From Acidobacteriaceae bacterium (GTDB taxonomy: Bacteria; Acidobacteriota; Terriglobia; Terriglobales; Acidobacteriaceae), in the NCBI GenBank assembly GCA_030049955.1, contig JASIJX010000486.1, forward strand, positions 1 through 5,488: 5,488 nt of DNA, read 5' to 3'. This document shows, piece by piece, positions 1 to 5,480 of this stretch. Each line of letters opens with the position of its first letter. The first letter of the stretch is position 1. The notes under the pieces are model-generated. The model was not told where the DNA came from and did no database searches. It saw only the letters and a program-made list of their open reading frames with translations. Position numbers and translations under genes: made by a program.

Positions 1-280
1 GGCCAAGGGAGGGGCTGATGCGGTACCCGCGCCCTTCGTCGCGCAGGATGTAGCCCATTTCCTGAAGAGTTTTGAGGATGCGGAAGACCGTCGACTTTGA
101 GATTCCAGTGTTGCGTGTGATTTCGTTCAGCCGGAGGAGTTCGGTCTGGGCGAGTTCTTGAAGTATCAGGAAGGTGCTGCGCACGACGGGCACAGAATAC
201 CTTCCGGCGTGCCCGTTCTTTTTCGCGATTTGCCTTTTAAGAGCGGAAGAATTTGTCTTTTTTGTCACATTAGCCAGCAT
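1..280 (-). CDS. IclR-family transcriptional regulator, N-terminal part (cut by window edge)
   Basis: This is a DNA-binding regulator of a catabolic operon. Only the first 93 codons are visible; the effector-binding domain lies outside the window. Reading from the ATG at 280 there is a basic, lysine-rich leader (residues 1-27), then VPVVRSTFLILQELA (30-44), which matches the first helix of the IclR winged helix. A helix-turn-helix follows at about 50-73, with recognition-helix sequence GISKSTVFRILKTL, and then the wing (EMGYILRDEGRGYRIS, 75-89). The start is supported by GAGGAG at 291-296, 10 bases upstream. It begins 20 bases after the stop of the deacylase on the same strand, so the two are probably co-transcribed. 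By family habit it would control that operon and perhaps its own synthesis. The family call rests on the helix-turn-helix pattern and is firm; the ligand is unknown. Confidence 0.88.
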   Translation of the reverse strand, partial: MLANVTKKTNSSALKRQIAKKNGHAGRYSVPVVRSTFLILQELAQTELLRLNEITRNTGISKSTVFRILKTLQEMGYILRDEGRGYRISPSLG

Positions 281-300
281 GACACCTTCGCTCCTCGGTT

Positions 301-1821
301 TCAATTGGAAAACGATGATGGTTGGAGCAAGGCACGCTGTCCGTTGCGATAGACGAACTCGATACCGAGCGGATCGAGTTGTGGTGATTCATAGGTGGCC
401 GGGCTGTCGATCACGTCTGCGCGAAAGCCGACGACGTCTGCGAAGAAGCCGGGCTGCAGCAGACCGCGCTGCTTCAGTCCATAGCGCACGGCGGGCTTGC
501 CCGTGATTTTGTGTACGGCTTCAGAAAGGGGCAGCCAGCCTCGCCGCCGGGATATGGTGCCGAGCAGCAGGGGGAAGGTTCCGTGGAGGCGGGGGTGAGG
601 ACGGCCCTTCACATAAAAGCCGTCACTGATGATGGTCGCGCAGGGGTGAGTGAGGCTGGCGCGCAGGTTCTCGGCGCTCTGGTTGAAGCAGAGCATGTTA
701 GCGTCGCCCTCCTCTTCGAGGAGCAGATCAAGCATGGCGTCCACAGGTTCGCAGCGGCGATCCGCGGCTATGTCTTCGATGGTCTTGCCAATAGCGCTAC
801 GATTCTGCTGGGTTCCGACGGAAGAGATGTGAATGTCTGACCAGTTCCAGGGGATTGTGCGAAGGGTTTCCCCGCGAATGGTCTGGCGCTGGGCGGGATT
901 GCGCAGCCTTGCCATAAGTGCCGGAATGCCGCCATCAAGCGCGCCCTGGGGCAGCACCTGAGTGAGCACACTGGAGCCGGCAACGTAAGGGTAACAGTCG
1001 AATTCGACATCAATTCCTTCCGTGCGGGCCCACTCGATGGCATCGATGGCCTTCGATTGCAGACGCCAATTGTTGGCGCCGACGGCCTGGAGATGTGAGA
1101 TCTGGAGACGGCCTCCGCTGTGGTGAGCGAGGTCGAGTTGCTCCTCGACGGCATCGACGAGACCCGAAAAATAAGAGCGGATGTGGCTAGTGTAGATTCC
1201 GCCGTGCTTTGCGGTCACGTTGCAGAGCCGCTGCAATTCGTTGGTGGGGGCGCTGGAGCCGGGCGCGTACATCAGGCCGGTGGAAAAGCCGACGGCGCCT
1301 GCAGCGAGCGCTTCGGCGAGAAGGCTCTCCATGGAGTGCAACTCGGATTCAGTGAGAGGTCCTTGGCAGTTGCCCGCCACAGCGATGCGAAGAGAGCCAT
1401 GCCCCACGAGCGAAGCCACATTCGCAGTGCGGCTAGCTTCGATGGCTCGGAGATATGCCTCGGTGGAGGGCCAGCCCCACGTATCATCGCCGCAGAAGAT
1501 TCCGTTGGCGAAGGACCGGAGCTCGGAAGGGTCGCGCGCGGGAGGGTAGGCGGAGAACCCACAATTTCCCACGACCTCAGTCGTGACGCCCTGGCGCAGC
1601 TTTTCGTTCCGGCCTTCGATCACCTGCAGGTCGGAATGGGTATGGGAGTCGATGAAACCCGGAGCAAGGGTAAGGCCCGTGCAGTCGATTCGCGCGGCTT
1701 CCGGAGCGATGATGCCAGAGCCGATGCGCGCGATACGGTCGCCATGGATGAGGATGTCAGCCTGAAACGGTGGACTTCCCGATCCGTCGATGACGGTGGC
1801 ATTCGAGAAGAGTTCGGTCAC
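301..1821 (-). CDS. N-acyl-D-amino-acid deacylase (D-aminoacylase), amidohydrolase superfamily
   Basis: This enzyme hydrolyses N-acyl-D-amino acids to a fatty or acetic acid plus a free D-amino acid, and is probably cytoplasmic since no signal peptide is seen. The 506-residue protein is the usual length for the family. Visible landmarks are the N-terminal beta-sandwich (NATVIDGSG, 7-15), the metal motif DSHTHSD with H60 and H62, the NCG motif with C88 (a zinc ligand in characterised D-aminoacylases), TSHIR with H213, ISHLQ with H243, and ISDG with the catalytic aspartate D400. The family signature GRPHPRLHGTFP follows at 406-417. All expected metal ligands are present. The start is a GTG at 1821, preceded by AAAGAGG about 7 bases upstream; no ATG fits as well. 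The gene is divergent from ridA and upstream of the IclR gene. Whether it prefers N-acyl-D-glutamate, D-aspartate or neutral D-amino acids cannot be told from sequence. Confidence 0.93.
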   Translation of the reverse strand: MTELFSNATVIDGSGSPPFQADILIHGDRIARIGSGIIAPEAARIDCTGLTLAPGFIDSHTHSDLQVIEGRNEKLRQGVTTEVVGNCGFSAYPPARDPSELRSFANGIFCGDDTWGWPSTEAYLRAIEASRTANVASLVGHGSLRIAVAGNCQGPLTESELHSMESLLAEALAAGAVGFSTGLMYAPGSSAPTNELQRLCNVTAKHGGIYTSHIRSYFSGLVDAVEEQLDLAHHSGGRLQISHLQAVGANNWRLQSKAIDAIEWARTEGIDVEFDCYPYVAGSSVLTQVLPQGALDGGIPALMARLRNPAQRQTIRGETLRTIPWNWSDIHISSVGTQQNRSAIGKTIEDIAADRRCEPVDAMLDLLLEEEGDANMLCFNQSAENLRASLTHPCATIISDGFYVKGRPHPRLHGTFPLLLGTISRRRGWLPLSEAVHKITGKPAVRYGLKQRGLLQPGFFADVVGFRADVIDSPATYESPQLDPLGIEFVYRNGQRALLQPSSFSN

Positions 1822-1912
1822 CGGAAAACCTCTTTCGCAGGAAAGTGCGGTGCTTCTATTGAACGTAGTATATATCTATTGAGACTTAAATCAGCAGCCT
1901 GGAGGAAGTGGA
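1822..1912. promoter_or_regulatory. Divergent promoter region with direct repeats, candidate operator
   Basis: This spacer serves the deacylase (leftward) and ridA (rightward). Its middle is AT-rich. Seen directly: TCTATTGA occurs at 1855-1862 and again at 1875-1882, exactly 20 bases apart, or two helical turns. Between them, on the minus strand, is TATACT (1872-1867), a good -10 for the deacylase, although no clear -35 is found at the right distance. On the plus strand GGAGGA at 1901-1906 is a strong ribosome binding site 6 bases before the ridA ATG. The repeats flank the -10, as expected of a repressor or activator site. The linked IclR protein is the natural candidate, but this is inference. 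Confidence 0.5.
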
Positions 1913-2305
1913 ATGAGCGAGGTTGAGCGCATCAAAATCGAAGATGCTCCGTTGCCTAAAGGAGCGTATTCGCAAGTGGTTCGCGCTGGGGATTTCCTGT
2001 ACGTATCGGGACAGGGACCGATTGATCCAGCAACGCAGAAATTTGTCTTCAGCGATATTCGTGGAGAGACGAGCCTGACGCTTGAGAATGTGGAGCGGGT
2101 GCTGAACGGCTGCGGCGCGAGCAGGAAGAACATTGTAAAGTGCGGGGTGTTTCTGGCGGACGCGGCGGACTTCAGCGCGATGAACGAGATCTACGCCGCG
2201 TTTTTCGAGGGGACAGCACCGGCCCGTACCACTGTGCAGGCGACGCTGGCGGAGCCAGGAATGAAGGTGGAAATTGACTGCGTGGCGTATCTTCCGCTGA
2301 GATAA
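1913..2305 (+). CDS. ridA: RidA-family reactive enamine/imine deaminase (YjgF/YER057c/UK114)
   Basis: RidA proteins hydrolyse unstable enamines and imines, such as 2-aminoacrylate, that PLP enzymes release, which protects other PLP enzymes. They act in the cytoplasm as trimers. The 130-residue length is typical. Signatures seen are PLPKGAYSQVVRAGDFLYVSGQ (13-34; key residues Y19 and S20), the family block PARTTVQ with R105, which falls at the same number as the catalytic arginine of enterobacterial RidA, and KVEIDCVAY with E120, another active-site position. A strong Shine-Dalgarno, GGAGGA, sits 6 bases before the ATG. The gene is divergent from the deacylase, and its stop lies only 4 bases from the stop of the convergent aminotransferase. 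The context fits removal of by-products of D-amino-acid breakdown. It could be a RidA subgroup specialised for a pathway intermediate rather than the housekeeping copy. Confidence 0.93.
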   Translation: MSEVERIKIEDAPLPKGAYSQVVRAGDFLYVSGQGPIDPATQKFVFSDIRGETSLTLENVERVLNGCGASRKNIVKCGVFLADAADFSAMNEIYAAFFEGTAPARTTVQATLAEPGMKVEIDCVAYLPLR

Positions 2306-2309
2306 GCGA

Positions 2310-3653
2310 TTACTCCACCGCGCGACGGACGGCTTCAAGCGTGGCTTGGATGTCGTCGTCGGTATGTGCGGTGGAGAGATACCAGCGGCCGTCGGGCAGG
2401 GGCAGCACGCCCTCATCCTGGAGGGCCAGCAGGAAGTCGCGGTATTTGCGCGTGTTGGCGGCAAGCAGGTCGCGATAGTTGCGAGGCTGCAGCGCGAGGA
2501 AGGCCAGATGAAAGACGGGGCCCTCGCCGCCGGCGAAGACCTCGTGTCCGCGCCGGCGGAGAATCGAGACCATACCGTCGCGCAGCTTTTCGCCGCGACG
2601 AAAGAGATTGGCGTAGGTGGTCTCCGCATTCCGCATGAGGAAGGCGAGGGCCGCACGGGCGGCGGAGAGCGCGACAGGGTTTCCGTTCAGAGTGCCGGCA
2701 TGCACGACTCGGCCCGACTCGATCTGCTCCATATATTGCTGGCGGCCCGCGAGCACGCTGAGAGGAGCGCCAGCGCCGACAGCTTTGGCATATGTCGCGA
2801 GGTCGGGCGTCACTCCGTAGAAGCCCTGGGCTCCGGAGATGCCGAGGCGGAAGCCGGTAATGACTTCATCGAAGATCAGCAGCGCGCCGTTCTGGCGCGT
2901 AATTTCGCGGAGAAAATCGAGAAAGCCAGGTTGTGGCGCGATGCAGCCGCTGTTGCACAGCAGCGGCTCGCAAATGATGGCTGAGATTTCGCCAGGATAA
3001 TGAACGAAGGCCGCCTGCACGCTTTCGGGATCGTTCCATCGCGCCACAATAGTTGATGCGGCAGAAAGCTGCCCTGTGCCTACCGGAACGGGCGCGCCGT
3101 TGGCAGAAGCGAGCTGTTCGGCTGAGGGGTGGTAACTTTGCAGAACGCTGTCGTCCCATCCGTGATAATGGCCTTCGAATTTGAGGAACTTCGAGCGCCC
3201 GGTTGCGGCGCGAGCCAGGCGAAGCGCAACCTGCACGATTTCGGTGCCGCTGTTGGCGAAGCATACGCGGTCGGCGCATGGAATGATCCTGGTAAGCATC
3301 TCGGCGACTTCGTACTCGAGATCGTGCTGCGCGCCGAAGGTGAGCCCGTTCTGGATCGATTCGCACACAGCCTTGACGACCTCGGAGGGTGCGTTGCCGA
3401 GAATGTTCGGCCCCCATCCGAGTGTGTAATCGATGTAGGTGTTGCCGTCCACATCATGCAAGGTTGCGCCGCGGCCGTGCGTGAAGTAAAGAGGATGCGG
3501 AAAAGCGGAGCGGCGGATGCCACTGGAGACGCCTCCGGCAAGGCATCCTGACGCCCGCCGCCAACGCTGAAAAGAGCCGGCGGTCTTGGCGCGAACTCTT
3601 GCTTCGCGCAATGCGGGCGAAAACGGCTGGGAATCTTTAATCTGGTAGTCCAC
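2310..3653 (-). CDS. Class III PLP-dependent aminotransferase, glutamate-1-semialdehyde aminomutase-like
   Basis: This is a fold-type I PLP enzyme that transfers or shifts an amino group. It resembles HemL (COG0001), but it sits with catabolic genes and not haem genes, so a substrate-specific aminotransferase is more likely. Counting from the GTG at 3653 (447 residues), the landmarks are GGVSSGIRR (40-48), GNTYIDYTLGWGPNILG (70-86), the phosphate-binding NSGTE (134-138), EGHYHGWDD (160-168), the cofactor aspartate in LIFDEVITGFR (D262), the Schiff-base lysine in TYAKAVGAG (K290) and AGTLNGNP (319-326). The open frame runs upstream to 3968, but its first part is antisense to an IS3 remnant and unlike the family. 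The family-like sequence starts near DYQIKDSQPFSPALREAR, so GTG 3653 is chosen. No convincing Shine-Dalgarno precedes it. An ATG at 3794 is the alternative; a GGAGGG touches it, which is too close to work well. Confidence 0.85.
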   Translation of the reverse strand: MDYQIKDSQPFSPALREARVRAKTAGSFQRWRRASGCLAGGVSSGIRRSAFPHPLYFTHGRGATLHDVDGNTYIDYTLGWGPNILGNAPSEVVKAVCESIQNGLTFGAQHDLEYEVAEMLTRIIPCADRVCFANSGTEIVQVALRLARAATGRSKFLKFEGHYHGWDDSVLQSYHPSAEQLASANGAPVPVGTGQLSAASTIVARWNDPESVQAAFVHYPGEISAIICEPLLCNSGCIAPQPGFLDFLREITRQNGALLIFDEVITGFRLGISGAQGFYGVTPDLATYAKAVGAGAPLSVLAGRQQYMEQIESGRVVHAGTLNGNPVALSAARAALAFLMRNAETTYANLFRRGEKLRDGMVSILRRRGHEVFAGGEGPVFHLAFLALQPRNYRDLLAANTRKYRDFLLALQDEGVLPLPDGRWYLSTAHTDDDIQATLEAVRRAVE

Positions 3654-3870
3654 GGCGCTGCTGATGTATCTGTGTATTGAAATCTTCTGGTTTGAATGTA
3701 CTTCACACGGGCGCACCTTAAAACAGAAATCATCTTGCCAAAGAACAATTCGTTCAATAAGCTGAACGATTTTGGCAACCGGTTTGAGCTGCATCCCTCC
3801 GTTTAGTCCAACTGAAGCGAGTGCTCCGATAGAGAAGGACCATTGGCGGCCCTGACGAGGGAGGACTTGG
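3654..3870. other. Non-coding stretch: aminotransferase leader and IS3 left flank
   Basis: No gene is supported here. The left part (about 3654-3790) would be the 5' leader and promoter of the aminotransferase. On the minus strand a weak pair TTGAAC / GATGAT with 17-base spacing lies at about 3759-3731, matching four of six consensus bases at each box. The right part leads into the IS3 orfA remnant, with GGAGGA at 3860-3865 as that gene's former ribosome binding site. The exact IS3 left end and any target duplication could not be found by eye. Confidence 0.4.
3736..3777. promoter_or_regulatory. Nested inverted repeat upstream of aminotransferase, candidate operator
   Basis: Seen directly: an inner inverted repeat TCGTTCA (3750-3756) and TGAACGA (3763-3769) with a 6-base spacer, enclosed by an outer repeat TGCCAAA (3736-3742) and TTTGGCA (3771-3777). 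The inner dyad is the size and symmetry expected of a dimeric regulator site. It lies about 100 bases upstream of the aminotransferase start and overlaps its weak candidate -35. Its left arm contains CGTTCAATA, also found (as the complement) at 1857-1865 in the deacylase/ridA spacer. Binding by the linked IclR regulator is inferred. Confidence 0.45.
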
Positions 3871-4131
3871 ACGCGGAAGAGCCGGTATACCGAAGAGCAG
3901 ATTGTAGGGATTCTGAAGGAGTCGGAGCCGGGACAACCGACGGCGGAGCTGTGCCGCAAGCACGGCATCAGCGAGCAGACCTTTTATCGCTGGAAGGCCC
4001 AGTAAGGCGGCCTGGAAGTGAGCGAAGCGCAGCGGCTGTGGCAGCTGGAGGAAGAGAACCGCAAGCTCAAGCAGTTGGTGGCCGAGCAAGCGCTGGACAT
4101 CGTCGGCTTCAAGGCGGTGTTATCAAAAATG
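3871..4131 (+). pseudogene. Decayed IS3-family transposase orfA
   Basis: This is the remnant of the DNA-binding OrfA of an IS3-family element. The reading frame gives RKSRYTEEQIVGILKE, then a helix-turn-helix (AELCRKHGISEQTFYRWKAQ, codons 25-44) and a leucine-zipper segment (LWQLEEENRKLKQLVAEQAL, about 56-75), ending near AVLSK at 4128, the classic OrfA layout. Three faults are seen. The expected ATG start is ACG at 3871, 5 bases after a GGAGGA. Codon 45 is TAA at 4003, where the family usually has tyrosine in KAQY. No orfB follows, because similarity stops near 4131. The downstream half could restart at GTG 4018, but it would lack the helix-turn-helix. The element is inactive. Confidence 0.85.
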
Positions 4132-4366
4132 TATGGTCTGCCGCTGATCTGCAAGGGAAAAATGGATGATGGTACAGTCTGGCGAAAATGTATCCGGCCT
4201 TACCGGAGCTGAGCTCCTGGCCACGATGAGGATACGCACGTCCCTGTCCTGCTAAGTGTGTACGGCTGGTTGTCAGCCACTTTTTTGAATCAGGCTTCAG
4301 GGGCGTCGATTCAACTGTTGTCCATCCATTTGTTCCAAGCAGACCTGGTAAAAACAGCAGTAACCG
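4132..4366. other. Non-coding stretch between the IS3 remnant and the IS110 structured region
   Basis: No gene is recognised. It should contain the junction between the truncated IS3 element and the downstream end of the IS110 element, but the boundary is not visible because IS110 elements often lack clear terminal repeats and target duplications. Small palindromes occur at 4193-4207 (TCCGG, 5-base loop, CCGGA) and 4205-4217 (GGAGCT g AGCTCC). A short hairpin with a T run follows at 4264-4286. Confidence 0.4.
4264..4286 (+). terminator. Weak candidate Rho-independent terminator
   Basis: GGCTG at 4264-4268 and CAGCC at 4274-4278 form a 5-pair GC-rich stem with a 5-base loop, followed after AC by six T residues. 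On the plus strand this would stop transcripts arriving from the IS3 remnant before they run antisense into the IS110 transposase. The stem is short, so the call is tentative. Confidence 0.3.
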
Positions 4367-4439
4367 GAGCGGTGGATAAGTGGGGAATCGCGACAGCGAT
4401 TTCCAAGCCTGTCGCAGACAGGCGTCTTATCCATCGCTC
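4367..4439 (-). ncRNA. Three-way-junction structure downstream of IS110 transposase, candidate guide (bridge/seek) RNA segment
   Basis: Seen directly: a closing stem GAGCGGTGGATAAG (4367-4380) with CTTATCCATCGCTC (4426-4439), 14 positions with one non-Watson-Crick pair (G-U if read on plus, A-C on minus). Inside it is hairpin 1, GGAATCGC (4384-4391) with GCGATTTCC (4396-4404), which has one bulged T and a 4-base loop. Hairpin 2 is GCCTGTC (4407-4413) with GACAGGC (4417-4423), a perfect 7-pair stem with a 3-base loop. The block starts 3 bases after the transposase stop. Known: IS110-family elements carry a guide RNA in a non-coding end, and in IS1111-type elements it lies downstream of the transposase. 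Inferred: this block is part of that RNA or of the structured right end. Strand is assigned by analogy. The lack of a T-arm consensus rules out a tRNA. Confidence 0.45.
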
Positions 4440-4442
4440 GCT

Positions 4443-5473
4443 TCAACTCTCTGCGAGACCGGGCATCGCGCAATAGGGATCTCCTTTGGCGAGGACCGCC
4501 CATGCGATCCGCGCCAGTTTGTTGGCCAGAGCAACGATAGCCACGTTCTGATGAGTGCGCGCCTCGAGCTGATTCATCCAGCCGCCAATTCTGTGCTTTT
4601 CTCGATTCAGGTGTAGAAACGTCGAGCGTGCACCGTGGATGAAGAGCCTTCGCAAATAGGGATTGCCGCGTTACTGATACCCAGCAGCCTGCTCTTGCCA
4701 CCTGTGGAGTGTTGTTTCGGAACAAGGCCAAGCCATGCCGCGAACTCGCGTCCCTTGCGAAACGCAGAGCCATTTCCGACGGCGGCGATCATCGCCGTGG
4801 ACACGAGTGGCCCCACGCCCGGGACCGTTAGCAATCGTTGGCATGCTGCATCTTGCTGGGCAATTGCTTCGATTTGTTCGCTCAGTTCCTCGATCTCCAG
4901 TTCGACAGACTTCCATTCCTGCCAGAGCCGGTCGAGCAGGTATCGCATTCGGGGAGTGAGGTTCGTTTCGGCATCTTCTAATATGGCAGCCATCTGGCGC
5001 TTGAGATAAGCACGTCCCTTGCGATAAGTGATCCCGCGCTCCAGCAGGAAGGCGCGCAGTTGATTGATCACGCTGGTACGCCGGCTGATCAGTCGATCAC
5101 GCACTCTATGCAGGGCTTGCAGATCGAGCTGATCGTCTGTCTTAAGGGGAACGAAGCGCATGCGGGGCCTCTGAACAGCTTCCGCGATTGCCTCGGCATC
5201 GAGATAATCGTTCTTGTTCCCTTTTACGAATGGCTTCACGAATTGAGCAGGAATGAGGCGAACGTGGTGGCCTTGTTCGGTTAACGACGCACCCAGTCGA
5301 TGTGCACCACAACATGCTTCCATGCCGATCAGGCAACAACGCAGATTGGCCGTAAAGAGTAGCAGCTGCCTGCGCGAGAAGCACTTCCTGACCACTACCT
5401 TTCCACGATCGTTTAGACCGATCACGTGGAACGTGCTCTTCCCTAGATCTATGCCGAGTGTGCGGACTTCCAT
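4443..5473 (-). pseudogene. IS110-family DEDD transposase (recombinase), broken by a one-base deletion
   Basis: This is an RNA-guided-type DEDD recombinase that moves its element. The N-terminal RuvC-like domain shows D9 in GIDLGKSTFH, E52 in GMEACCGAH, and D89/D92 in NKNDYLDAEAIAEA, so the DEDD set is complete. A coiled middle region runs at about 180-208. The C-terminal Transposase_20 domain has VPGVGPLVSTAMIAAVGNG (217-235) and GREFAAWLGLVPKQHSTGGK (241-260; S256 is a candidate conserved serine). After GIS (S267) the frame is lost. Restoring one A at about 4671-4672 gives GISKRGNPYLRRLFIHGARS and then a normal tail through NKLARIAWAVLAKG to TGA at 4443, exactly 343 residues, a typical IS110 length. 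As it stands, translation ends at 4607 with a wrong 21-residue tail. The start is ATG 5473, with AGGAGGTA 7 bases upstream. Confidence 0.92.
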
Positions 5474-5480
5474 GATGGAC

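Noticed and set aside
1855..1882. CRISPR-like repeat
   Set aside because: There are only two 8-base copies, with no further units and no cas genes; a regulator site fits better.
1120..1926. Long plus-strand open frame of 268 codons
   Set aside because: It lies antisense to the deacylase, resembles no family, runs over the promoter spacer into ridA, and is explained by the codon bias of the real gene on the other strand.
2346..2984. Plus-strand open frame of 212 codons opposite the aminotransferase
   Set aside because: The opposite strand encodes all the PLP-binding landmarks. This frame is a low-complexity shadow with no family features.
3654..3968. N-terminal extension of the aminotransferase to an ATG at 3968
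   Set aside because: The extension is antisense to the IS3 orfA remnant and its leader, and has no resemblance to the N-terminus of class III aminotransferases.
4367..4439. tRNA-like cloverleaf
   Set aside because: The length and the junction of stems suggest a tRNA, but the closing stem has 14 pairs, there is no T-arm GTTC motif, and only two inner arms are present.
4367..4439. Integron attC site as IS1111-type target
   Set aside because: The characteristic conserved ends of attC (RYYYAAC / GTTRRRY) are not seen at the ends of the fold, and no integron cassette gene is present.
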